A stretch of DNA of 5,860 bases from Candidatus Aerophobota bacterium (GCA_003648845.1 QMQA01000088.1:1-5860), one strand, 5' to 3'. Numbered from the stretch's first letter, positions 1 through 5,860 are shown. Notes: generated by a model from the sequence alone, not told the origin. Translations and numbers: made by a program.

Positions 1-1
1 G

Positions 2-103
2 GTAGTGAAAATGACAAACGGAAAAGAGTATCTAACAGAGGTGTCAAAAAAACAGAGAACTCTCTTTGAAAAATTTGAAGTCCCAGTTCCAGTAGGAACA
101 TAG
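2..103 (+). CDS. 3' end of an unrecognised gene
   Basis: An open frame enters from the left edge and ends at TAG (101-103), giving 33 C-terminal residues. They start VVKMTNGKEYL, which could be one strand-turn-strand, and finish with EKFEVPVPVGT. The other two forward frames do not read through as cleanly; frame 1 stops at about base 69. The tail is too short to assign a family. I considered an MmgE/PrpD-type C-terminus because of the 'TNGKEY' turn but could not support it. The stop lies 48 bases before the tautomerase start, on the same strand, with no clear promoter or terminator between them, so the two are probably co-transcribed. Confidence 0.5.
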   Translation, partial: VVKMTNGKEYLTEVSKKQRTLFEKFEVPVPVGT

Positions 104-151
104 TTATTAAAATGTGAGGATTTAGGGATACTTTAAAAGAAGGAGGACGAG

Positions 152-337
152 ATGCCTTATGTCAACATTAAAATGTATAAGGGACGTTCTAAGGAGGTAA
201 AAAAAGAACTCGCAAAACGGGTAACTGAAGTTGTGAGTCAAACTCTACATGTTCCAGAGAATGTGGTATGGGTAGTCATTGAAGATGTCCCTCCCGACAG
301 CTGGATGTCTGGTGGTAAAATGGGTGATGAAAGATAG
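152..337 (+). CDS. 4-oxalocrotonate tautomerase family protein
   Basis: This is a small tautomerase of the 4-OT family, whose members use an N-terminal proline as general base to convert enol and keto forms of 2-oxo acids and normally assemble as hexamers. The 61-residue length is typical. Initiator Met is followed by Pro, which becomes Pro1 after Met removal. Counting from Pro1, the family's Arg11 is present in KGRSKE, position 50 is aromatic (Trp), and the GG pair at 53-54 is conserved. Position 39, a substrate-binding Arg in the Pseudomonas enzyme, is Trp here (VVWVVIED). Other family members also lack Arg39, so this points to another substrate rather than to inactivity. The start is fixed by AAGGAGG at 140-146, five bases upstream of ATG. 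It follows an unknown gene on the same strand and faces the broken FAH gene, so a role in oxo-acid or aromatic-derived carboxylate catabolism is plausible but inferred. Confidence 0.9.
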   Translation: MPYVNIKMYKGRSKEVKKELAKRVTEVVSQTLHVPENVVWVVIEDVPPDSWMSGGKMGDER

Positions 338-339
338 AT

Positions 340-743
340 CTACTTATTGTGAGATAAGATTTCTTTCTGCTTGCAGGTCTTTAAATCGGTCACAGGATTT
401 GTTAGCTTTTCAAAGCCTTCAATAATACATTCAACTACATCTCCTTCCTTTATTACAGCTGCCCCTGGTGTGCCTGTGGAAATAATATCTCCTGGCAAAA
501 GGGTCATTACTTTTGAGTGGAAGGAAACCAGAAAATACGGGGAAAAGATCATATTAGAGACCACATTTTCTCTGTGGACTTGTCCGTTAAGTACAGTTGT
601 TACCTTAAGTTTCGTTACATCTTCAATCTCATCAGTTGTAGCCAGCACCGAGCCAAAGCTGAAGAATATGTCAAAACTCTTGGCTCTTGTACCATAATGC
701 CAGCTATTTCTTTCCCTTTCATTTTAATAGTTGCTAACCTCAT
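340..743 (-). pseudogene. Fumarylacetoacetate hydrolase family gene, internal deletion and frameshift
   Basis: FAH-family enzymes (hydrolases, decarboxylases and isomerases acting on acylpyruvate-like acids) are usually about 220-300 residues. Here an ATG at 743, preceded by AAGG/AAAGG, encodes a normal family N-terminus, MRLATIKMKGKEIAGI. That frame then runs into unrelated sequence and stops at 615. In another frame, from about 720 to the TAG at 340, lies an intact C-terminal half: NSWHYGTRAKSFDIFF, then TTDEIEDVTKLK, MIFSPYFLVSF, and LLPGDIISTGTP. This aligns with human FAHD1 from its catalytic Lys (AKSF) onward. The middle, which holds the ExE and Asp metal ligands (FAHD1 Glu71, Glu73, Asp102), is absent; about 100 residues or more are lost. 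The C-terminal frame could start only at a GTG at 648, which has no ribosome site. I read this as a non-functional remnant; an assembly error is the main alternative. Its stop is two bases from the tautomerase stop. Confidence 0.8.
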
Positions 744-770
744 ATACCTTTTCCTTATATATTTCTTTTT

Positions 771-798
771 ATTATACATATTCTCAAGATAATAGTAA
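771..798 (-). promoter_or_regulatory. Putative sigma70-type promoter for the FAH-family remnant
   Basis: On the minus strand a perfect TATAAT (776-771) lies about 28 bases upstream of the ATG at 743. The -35 element is weak: TTACTA at 798-793 with a 16-base spacer matches only three of six consensus bases. Position and orientation suit transcription of the FAH-family gene. The region is AT-rich, so chance matches are possible. Confidence 0.35.
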
Positions 799-811
799 TT
801 GCGGCGACTTC

Positions 812-839
812 TTGACAGGCACAATAGGTATGGTACACT
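812..839 (+). promoter_or_regulatory. Putative sigma70-type promoter of the TRAP operon
   Basis: A perfect -35 hexamer TTGACA (812-817), a 16-base spacer, and a -10-like TACACT (834-839, four of six consensus bases) point rightward. Transcription would begin near 846, giving a leader of about 145 bases before the binding-protein gene. It is the best promoter-like sequence in the gap and lies back to back with the leftward TATAAT. Confidence 0.5.
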
Positions 840-924
840 GGTTTTGTATATGTTAGCTATTAGGGATGCTTAAAATTCTGTTAAAGTACCAAAGGTAGGG
901 TAGGTAGACAAGTGGAGTAATTGC

Positions 925-951
925 AGAAAGAGGAGGTGATATCCAACTGCA
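925..951 (+). promoter_or_regulatory. Orphan extended Shine-Dalgarno-like element in the TRAP leader
   Basis: AGGAGGTGAT (931-940) is a full ten-base complement of the 3' end of bacterial 16S rRNA, stronger than the ribosome site the downstream gene actually uses (977-984). The similarity extends on both sides: AGAAAG before it, and CCAACTGCAC after it, compared with CCAGCCGCAC in the usual anti-rRNA sequence. No ATG, GTG or TTG follows at a usable distance. The only candidate is CTG at 947, which would give seven codons ending at 970. It may be a ribosome standby site, a leader-peptide relic or chance. Confidence 0.3.
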
Positions 952-976
952 CAAAAAAATAGAAGTGTAGATGAAG

Positions 977-984
977 AAAGGAGG
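977..984 (+). promoter_or_regulatory. Ribosome binding site of the TAXI binding-protein gene
   Basis: AAAGGAGG lies six bases before the ATG at 991. This spacing supports that ATG, which begins a standard signal peptide, over any internal start. Confidence 0.8.
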
Positions 985-990
985 ATAAAG

Positions 991-2013
991 ATGCTCAGAA
1001 AAGTTAAGAAAATGGTAGTTATATTAACGGCAGGGGCTATTTCTATACTTCTTCTAAGCGAGATAGCAGTTGCTGAGCAAAGGCAGGTTTCTCTTCTTAT
1101 TACCACAGCTACCACTGGTGGAACCTATTATCCGGTAGGAGTAGGGATGTCTACTCTGTGGACCACCAAATTAAAGGCTCAGGGCATTCGAGTAGCTGCT
1201 CAGTCATCAGCTGGTTCAGCGGAAAACATTGAGATGCTCCGAAATAAAGAGGCAGATTTAGCCATTCTTCAGGGTCTTTTTGGCAAAATGGTGTGGCAGG
1301 GCACGGGTATATATAAAGGAAGGTCTTGCAAAACTTTGCGCTCAATTACCATGCTTTGGCCTAACGTGGAGCACTTTGTTCTGGTTAAACGCAAGGCAAA
1401 AACCGGAAATGTTATGGATATAAAGGGTACCCGTTTCTCCATAGGAAGAGCTGGAAGTGGTACCGAAAGATCTACCCTGGTTATAATGAGTGGACTGGGT
1501 ATGACACGGGAAAGTGTGAGGGCCGAGTACCTGGGTTACTTTGAGTCTGCAACAGCTATAAAGGACGGGAGAATTGATGGTGCCAGTCTGTGTGCTGGGC
1601 CGCCTGTAGCAGCAGTAACTGACCTTTTTGCTACCCCGGGAGTGGATGTGGTAATTCTGGAGTTCACTGACGGGCAACTTGAGGCCATCAATAAGAAAAC
1701 AGCCTATCCGGGATTCAGATATATCATTCCAGCAGATACTTATCCGGGACAGACTGAACCAGTAAATACCATTGCCCAGCCAAACTATCTGGGTGTAAGA
1801 GAGGATATTCCCGCTGATATTATCTATCTTTTGACCAAAACTATATTTGAAAATCTGGACTACCTGCACGGTGTGCACAAAGCCACGAAGTATATTAAGT
1901 TGAAAGATGCTCTTTCTGGCCTGCCAGTACCTCTCCACCCAGGAGCATTTCGCTATTACAAAGAAATGGGTCTTGAGATACCCGATGAGCTTATTCCACC
2001 AGAGATGAAGTAG
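991..2013 (+). CDS. TAXI-family TRAP transporter solute-binding protein
   Basis: This is the extracytoplasmic receptor of a TAXI-type TRAP importer. It binds an organic acid in the periplasm and passes it to the membrane permease encoded next. The 340-residue precursor has a basic start (LRKVKK), a hydrophobic stretch at about 8-22, and a likely signal peptidase I site after AVA (26-28). No Cys lies near it, so the protein should be soluble rather than lipid-anchored. Typical TAXI motifs follow in order: TGGTYYPVG (42-50), SSAGSAENI (72-80), ADLAILQG (88-95), GRAGSGTE (152-159), DGASLCAGPP (196-205), and a C-terminal LHPGAFRYYKEMG (315-327). The length is normal for the family. The gene is probably first in its operon, behind the TTGACA promoter at 812, with the fused permease 90 bases downstream after a hairpin. 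The substrate cannot be read from sequence; glutamate and other carboxylates are known for relatives. Confidence 0.95.
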   Translation: MLRKVKKMVVILTAGAISILLLSEIAVAEQRQVSLLITTATTGGTYYPVGVGMSTLWTTKLKAQGIRVAAQSSAGSAENIEMLRNKEADLAILQGLFGKMVWQGTGIYKGRSCKTLRSITMLWPNVEHFVLVKRKAKTGNVMDIKGTRFSIGRAGSGTERSTLVIMSGLGMTRESVRAEYLGYFESATAIKDGRIDGASLCAGPPVAAVTDLFATPGVDVVILEFTDGQLEAINKKTAYPGFRYIIPADTYPGQTEPVNTIAQPNYLGVREDIPADIIYLLTKTIFENLDYLHGVHKATKYIKLKDALSGLPVPLHPGAFRYYKEMGLEIPDELIPPEMK

Positions 2014-2047
2014 TTTCAACTAACAGAAGGAAGAAAAGAAGTTTGCA

Positions 2048-2083
2048 ATTCCCCAGCTTCGGTTTAAACCGGGGCTGGGGAAT
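2048..2083 (+). promoter_or_regulatory. Intercistronic stem-loop between TRAP receptor and permease genes
   Basis: ATTCCCCAGC (2048-2057) pairs exactly with GCTGGGGAAT (2074-2083). Two G-U pairs and then CGG/CCG continue the stem up to a TTTAAA core. The result is about 16 paired positions around a loop of up to six bases. No T-run follows (GAAATATGAGG), so it is not a classic intrinsic terminator. A hairpin here would fit mRNA 3'-end protection or partial attenuation, giving more receptor than permease. That function is inferred. Confidence 0.75.
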
Positions 2084-2090
2084 GAAATAT

Positions 2091-2097
2091 GAGGAGG
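2091..2097 (+). promoter_or_regulatory. Ribosome binding site deciding a TTG start
   Basis: GAGGAGG lies six bases before TTG at 2104. The codons just before this TTG contain an in-frame stop (TAG, 2101-2103), so translation cannot begin further upstream. No in-frame ATG occurs until about residue 39, inside the first membrane helix. TTG is therefore the likely initiator. Confidence 0.8.
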
Positions 2098-2103
2098 AAA
2101 TAG

Positions 2104-4041
2104 TTGCCTCAAAATAAAGAACCTCTACCGGAAGAAATAGAAGAGACCGAGGTTTCTACGCGGGCCAGAAAGCTTTCTGGTTGGAGGTGGCTGACTGTTT
2201 ATATTATTGGTATCTCAATGTCGGTATTTCACATCTGGGTTAATACCGTGGGGACCATGCCGGGTATTCACCGGAATGCTACCCACTTAGGTTTTGTCCT
2301 TGTTTTAATTTTTCTTCTTTATCCTGAGACAGACAAATCTCCCAGAGATAAATTCACCATATTAGATATTATTCTGGCAATTATGGGAGCTGTTGCGGGT
2401 ATATATATACTGCTTTTTGAGGAGGAGCTTCATCTGGAAAGATTCTCCATCCCCATTATGAGAGACTATGTTTTTGCCGTTATAGCTCTCTTTCTACTTC
2501 TTCTTGCCACCAGAAGGGCTAGCGGCTGGTTCATTCCTGTTTTATCTCTTTTTTTTCTGCTCTATGCAGCATTCTTAGGAAAATTCATCCCCGGTGCTTT
2601 TCATTACAAAGGGGTAGCCATAGGCAGGCTTCTTTACCGGATGTATCTTACCGATGAAGGGATATTTGGTATAGTTTGCCGGGTTTCCGCAACTTATGTC
2701 TTCCTTTTCATTCTCTTTGGCGCTTTTCTTTTAAAATCAGGAGCGGGTGACTTCATCATTCAACTTGCCAGAGCTCTTACCGGTCGATCCCGTGGAGGAC
2801 CGGCTAAGATGGCTGTCATTGCCAGTGGATTTATGGGTTCTGTGTCAGGAAGTGCTGTAGCTAATACGGTGGCCACTGGTTCCTTTACAATTCCCCTTAT
2901 GAAAAAAACCGGTTATAAACCCCATGTGGCCGGAGCGGTAGAGGCAGCAGCCTCTACAGGTGGCCAACTTATGCCTCCAATTATGGGAGCAGGTGCCTTT
3001 ATTATGTCTCAGTGGACAGGAATCCCTTATCTCAAGATTATTGCCGTAGCGGCTATTCCAGCAGCTATGTACTTTCTTTCAGTAGGTTTTTTTGTCCATA
3101 TAGAAGCTTTAAAGATGAAACTTAAACCCCTGCCCGAGGAGGAAATTCCCAAGCTGAGGGAGGTTTTAAAAAAAGGAGCTCCTTTTATAGTACCCATTTT
3201 CTTACTCATATTCCTCTTAGTAAGAGGATATACTCCTACCTATGCTGCTTGCTGGGGTATGTTGGCTATTGTGGCTATGAGCTGGACGAAAAAAGAAACC
3301 CGAATGTACCCGAAGGATATACTGGATGCTCTTTATTTGGGAGCAAGAAATGCTGTGTCCACAGCCTCTATTCTTATCTGTGCCGGTATTGTAGTAGGAG
3401 TTGCAGCTATAACCGCTATAGCTATTACCTTTTCTGGAGTAATAGTCTCTCTTTCGCACGGAATCCTGTTTCTTGCCATCTTTTTGGTAGCTTTTGCCTC
3501 TCTCATCCTGGGGATGGGTCTGCCGGTAACTGCCTCCTATATAATGCTGGCTGTTCTGGCTGCTCCTGCTCTGAGAGAGTTAGGAGTTTCTCTTCTCGCT
3601 GCCCATATGATTATCTTCTGGTACAGTCAGGATGCCAATGTTACTCCCCCAATTTGTCTGGCAGCTTATTCAGCTTCAGGAATAGCTGGTTCCAAGCCCA
3701 TGCAGACTGGTTTTGAGGCCTGGAAGCTGGCCAAGGGATTGTATATAATACCTCTACTTTTTGCTTACACTCCGCTGCTTTTTACCGGAGGTATCTGGGA
3801 GATAATGGTAGTTGCCATAACTGCTACTGCAGGACTTTTTGCTTTCACTATATGCCTGGAAGGATATTTTGTTAAAGAATTAAAGATATGGGAAAGATTT
3901 TTGGCTGGAGTTGCTACTCTTGCTCTTTTCTGGCCCAATAATTTCTCCAGAATAATAGGGATTTTATTATTCCTGAGTATTCTTCTTCTAAGCTATAAAG
4001 GTTACATCCGACAAAAATTATCTCTTGCTCCCCGAGCTTAA
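2104..4041 (+). CDS. TAXI-type TRAP transporter fused permease (DctQ-DctM fusion)
   Basis: This inner-membrane permease uses an ion gradient to import the solute delivered by the TAXI receptor upstream. TAXI systems usually fuse the small DctQ-like and large DctM-like subunits, and the 645 residues here fit that. A charged cytoplasmic N-terminus (1-25) precedes about five hydrophobic segments near 27-46, 60-75, 86-104, 121-136 and 141-158, the DctQ-like part. The DctM-like part follows from about 185. It carries the family signature GGPAKMAVIASG (231-242), GSVSGSAVANTVATGSF (245-261) and STGGQLMPP (284-292), and the second conserved half GMGLPVTASY (470-479) with DANVTPPICLAAYSASGIAG (510-529). 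The gene starts at TTG with a good ribosome site and follows the receptor gene after a hairpin. All signature regions are intact, so it should be functional. The stop is 23 bases from the convergent ABC permease gene. Confidence 0.95.
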   Translation: MPQNKEPLPEEIEETEVSTRARKLSGWRWLTVYIIGISMSVFHIWVNTVGTMPGIHRNATHLGFVLVLIFLLYPETDKSPRDKFTILDIILAIMGAVAGIYILLFEEELHLERFSIPIMRDYVFAVIALFLLLLATRRASGWFIPVLSLFFLLYAAFLGKFIPGAFHYKGVAIGRLLYRMYLTDEGIFGIVCRVSATYVFLFILFGAFLLKSGAGDFIIQLARALTGRSRGGPAKMAVIASGFMGSVSGSAVANTVATGSFTIPLMKKTGYKPHVAGAVEAAASTGGQLMPPIMGAGAFIMSQWTGIPYLKIIAVAAIPAAMYFLSVGFFVHIEALKMKLKPLPEEEIPKLREVLKKGAPFIVPIFLLIFLLVRGYTPTYAACWGMLAIVAMSWTKKETRMYPKDILDALYLGARNAVSTASILICAGIVVGVAAITAIAITFSGVIVSLSHGILFLAIFLVAFASLILGMGLPVTASYIMLAVLAAPALRELGVSLLAAHMIIFWYSQDANVTPPICLAAYSASGIAGSKPMQTGFEAWKLAKGLYIIPLLFAYTPLLFTGGIWEIMVVAITATAGLFAFTICLEGYFVKELKIWERFLAGVATLALFWPNNFSRIIGILLFLSILLLSYKGYIRQKLSLAPRA

Positions 4042-4064
4042 GCAGAATTTAAGGTAAATCAGGG

Positions 4065-4913
4065 TCAGTATTTTAAAGCCCCCGCCGGTAATCCTTTAAC
4101 GATGTATTTTTGAGCCAGCAGGAAAAATGTTAAGCTGGGCATGACAGCGTATATTCCTGCAGCACACATCCTGTTCCAGTAGGTATACTCATCGCCTACA
4201 AAATAGTAAAGTCCCACCGTTATAGGTTTAAGCTCATCGTAATTAATGAAGAGAAAAGGAGCAAAGAATTCATTCCATGCCCACATAAAGGCTACAACAG
4301 CGATTGCGTATACACCAGTTGCGGATACAGGTAAGACTATCCTCAAAATTGCACCCGTTCTGGAGCAACCATCTACAATTGCAGAATCTATTAAGTCGCG
4401 AGGGAAAGCATCAAAAAAGCCCTTTAAAAGCCATACAACAAGTGGATAGTTCAGATAGATCAGGTATAAAATTACAGAAACTCGAGTGTTTAATAACCCC
4501 AGCTTCCTTAAAATCAAATAATAAGGTAAAAGTAAAGACAGTGGAGGTATGATACGGGTGAATAAGAAAAGTCCAAGGGCTACGTTGCTGCCCTTATATC
4601 GGTACTGACTGAGAGCATAAGCAGTAAACGAGCCTGCAACTATTACGATGAGGGTCGAGGTTAGAGAGACAATTAAGGAATTTGCAAGGTAAGTTGGAAT
4701 AGGTGCTTTTGACCACGCCTCAGACATCGTCTTTAAGGTTGGATTTTCCGGAAAATAGGTAGGTGGGTATTTAAATGTTTCAGAAGAAGTTTTAAAAGCT
4801 GAAAGTCCCATCCAGATAAAAGGTGCTATCATGAAGAAGGCAATCGCACCACAGACCACATAAGGTGTTGCGCGATGGTTAACAATCTTGAGAAAAAAAT
4901 TTCTAATCTTCAT
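4065..4913 (-). CDS. Carbohydrate ABC transporter permease, MalG/UgpE-like
   Basis: This is one of the two membrane subunits of a CUT1-family ABC importer for sugars or glycosides. The 282 residues give the usual six-helix layout. The first helix lies at about 17-37 and is followed by the periplasmic loop FKTSSETFKYPPTYFP, with further helices at about 78-100, 110-136, 142-165, 201-222 and 252-267. The EAA loop that contacts the ATPase is at 176-195: DSAIVDGCSRTGAILRIVLP, with the central Gly and the LP end conserved and Asp in place of the usual Glu. The C-terminus KYIVKGLPAGALK is typical of the MalG subfamily. The ATG is preceded by GAGGTG (4923-4918) and begins 11 bases after the stop of the MalF-like gene, so the two are translated from one transcript. 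The transported sugar cannot be told from the sequence. Confidence 0.95.
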   Translation of the reverse strand: MKIRNFFLKIVNHRATPYVVCGAIAFFMIAPFIWMGLSAFKTSSETFKYPPTYFPENPTLKTMSEAWSKAPIPTYLANSLIVSLTSTLIVIVAGSFTAYALSQYRYKGSNVALGLFLFTRIIPPLSLLLPYYLILRKLGLLNTRVSVILYLIYLNYPLVVWLLKGFFDAFPRDLIDSAIVDGCSRTGAILRIVLPVSATGVYAIAVVAFMWAWNEFFAPFLFINYDELKPITVGLYYFVGDEYTYWNRMCAAGIYAVMPSLTFFLLAQKYIVKGLPAGALKY

Positions 4914-4924
4914 CTTTCACCTCA

Positions 4925-5791
4925 TTATTTTTTTAGAGTGTAATATATAAAGAAAGAACCAATCCCAAAGGTGAGGAGGATAAGCAATACTCCAGCACTT
5001 GCTGCCACACCAAAATTCAAGAACTCATAAATATAGTCAAAAAGATAAGCTCCAAGAACATATGTACACTTTCCATAACCTCCTCCAGGGGTCATAGAGT
5101 ATATAACATCAATACTTCTAAAGGAAAACATTAAAGTTATTAGCGTTCCTATAAGCATGGGTCTACTGGCAAGAGGCATGGATACATGCCTGAATATATG
5201 AAAAGAGTCAGCCCCATCTACCTTAGCTGCATCATATAACTCACCCGGAATAACCTGCAGTCCAGCTAAGGTGATAATGGTTAAAAAAGGAATGCGTCTC
5301 CAGGCATCGGCAACAATTACTCCTGCCATAGCCATATGTGGGTTCTTATAGATGTTTAAAGGCTCGTCCCTCAAATGTAATTTTATCAATATATCACTGA
5401 TTGGACCAAAAGAGGGGTGGAACATCCAGGCCCACAAAAAGCCGGAGAGAATTAAAGGTACCGCCCATGGCATTATTACCAGGGATCTGAAAAAAGTCGA
5501 GCCCTTGACTATTTTATTTAAGCAAAGGGCTAAAATTAAGCTTATAAGAAGTGTAAGGCCGGTAGAGCCAAAAGAAAATATAAAAGTGCGTTTTAAAGTC
5601 GGCAATAGATAAGAATCTGTCAGAACTCTTATGTAATTATCAAAGCCAGTAAAAGTTACGGGAGATATGTTATCATACCGGAGAAAACTTAAATAAAAAA
5701 CATAAGAAAAAGGGACTAAAACCCAGATAAGCAAAAGCATAAGTCCTGGGATGGATAAAATTACACCATACTTTGTGTTAGATATTTTCAT
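4925..5791 (-). CDS. Carbohydrate ABC transporter permease, MalF/UgpA-like
   Basis: This is the partner permease of the CUT1 sugar importer and the first complete gene of the minus-strand operon. Its 288 residues show six hydrophobic segments: about 9-31, 69-91, 104-124, 155-176, 211-230 and 259-284. LVPFSYVFYLSF in the first helix region and TFTGFDNYIRV after it are typical of the MalF/UgpA group. The ATPase-contact EAA loop is at about 187-206 (DAAKVDGADSFHIFRHVSMP), with the conserved Ala-Ala, Asp-Gly and terminal Pro. The MPWAVP motif (107-112) is also usual for this subfamily. A strong ribosome site, GAGAGGTGG, sits three bases from the ATG. The window holds no binding protein or ATPase; the binding-protein gene usually lies directly upstream, beyond the right edge. 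CUT1 importers often share a multitask ATPase encoded elsewhere. Confidence 0.95.
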   Translation of the reverse strand: MKISNTKYGVILSIPGLMLLLIWVLVPFSYVFYLSFLRYDNISPVTFTGFDNYIRVLTDSYLLPTLKRTFIFSFGSTGLTLLISLILALCLNKIVKGSTFFRSLVIMPWAVPLILSGFLWAWMFHPSFGPISDILIKLHLRDEPLNIYKNPHMAMAGVIVADAWRRIPFLTIITLAGLQVIPGELYDAAKVDGADSFHIFRHVSMPLASRPMLIGTLITLMFSFRSIDVIYSMTPGGGYGKCTYVLGAYLFDYIYEFLNFGVAASAGVLLILLTFGIGSFFIYYTLKK

Positions 5792-5860
5792 TTACCACCT
5801 CTCGTATTTTTGCAAATACTGAAGTTTTTCTTTTTCTGCTCAATGGTAAGCTTATAAACA
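5792..5860 (-). other. Upstream flank of the ABC operon; possible frameshifted tail of a preceding gene
   Basis: Only 69 bases are visible upstream of the MalF-like start. The frame ending in TAA (5794-5792), directly next to the ATG, reads AEKEKLQYLQKYERW, which resembles an ordinary protein C-terminus, but that frame has stops at about 5842 and 5854. A neighbouring frame is open from the edge (VYKLTIEQKKK) and ends in a TGA overlapping the ATG. Adding a single A to the A-rich run would join them into IEQKKKKLQYLQKYERW before the TAA. The flank may therefore be the end of a binding-protein gene with a one-base deletion or a base-calling error, or simply non-coding leader. Confidence 0.25.

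Noticed and set aside
343..367. Short CTTAT/ATAAG stem followed by T-rich sequence after the tautomerase gene
   Set aside because: The stem has only five A/T-dominated pairs, the T-run is interrupted, and it lies within the facing FAH coding sequence, so it is too weak to call a terminator.
371..697. Plus-strand open frame of 108 codons across the FAH remnant
   Set aside because: It is the antisense of a recognisable FAH C-terminal domain, has no ribosome site, and its translation is low-complexity and Ser/Thr-rich with no family features.
851..898. Tiny overlapping open frames in the TRAP leader (MLAIRDA and MLKILLKYQR)
   Set aside because: They are seven and ten codons long with no proper ribosome sites, as expected by chance in AT-rich DNA.
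894..910. GGTAGGGTAGGTAGA short direct repeats
   Set aside because: The units are only four to five bases and imperfect. Nothing nearby suggests a binding site or a slippage-controlled gene.
1342..2019. Minus-strand open frame of 225 codons opposite the TAXI receptor gene
   Set aside because: The opposite strand encodes a clear TAXI binding protein with all its motifs. The antisense product is unusual in composition and has no start signals.
3249..3716. Plus-strand open frame of 155 codons inside the TRAP permease gene
   Set aside because: It is an out-of-frame shadow rich in Cys, Ser and Tyr, while the permease frame carries conserved membrane motifs across the same bases.

Overview
This is an AT-rich bacterial window with tightly packed genes and strong Shine-Dalgarno sites (AAGGAGG, GAGGAGG). 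It looks like a metabolic island of an anaerobe or thermophile-like heterotroph, with two separate uptake systems. The TRAP solute-binding protein has a signal peptide with no lipobox cysteine. That suggests a free periplasmic protein and so a two-membrane (diderm) cell, but the sequence does not fix the lineage. Nothing here looks like a phage, an insertion sequence, CRISPR or an RNA gene.

Left part (1-743): the last 33 codons of an unrecognised plus-strand gene, then a 61-residue 4-oxalocrotonate tautomerase-family enzyme. Facing it, two bases away on the minus strand, is a fumarylacetoacetate hydrolase (FAH) family gene that is broken. Its first ~16 codons sit directly next to its C-terminal half in another frame, and the whole metal-binding middle of the enzyme is missing.

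Middle (744-4041): an intergenic stretch carries a plausible divergent promoter pair: TTGACA with TACACT reading right, and a perfect TATAAT reading left. To the right is a two-gene TAXI-type TRAP transporter operon: a periplasmic binding protein (991-2013) and a fused DctQ-DctM permease (2104-4041, TTG start). A strong 16-pair stem-loop lies between the two genes, where it could set different expression levels. The transporter takes up an unknown organic acid, driven by an ion gradient. The nearby tautomerase and FAH remnant suggest oxo- or hydroxy-carboxylate catabolism, but that link is inference.

Right part (4065-5860): two minus-strand inner-membrane permeases of a CUT1 (MalF/MalG-like) carbohydrate ABC importer, arranged MalF-like then MalG-like with an 11-base gap. 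The binding protein and ATPase are not in the window. The bases just upstream of the MalF-like gene may hold the tail of another gene with a one-base frameshift. The ABC operon converges on the TRAP operon, with 23 bases between the stop codons and no visible terminator.

I see no clearly novel system. The points most worth a second look are the FAH deletion remnant, the tautomerase with Trp in place of Arg39, the intercistronic hairpin, and an orphan extended Shine-Dalgarno-like element in the TRAP leader.
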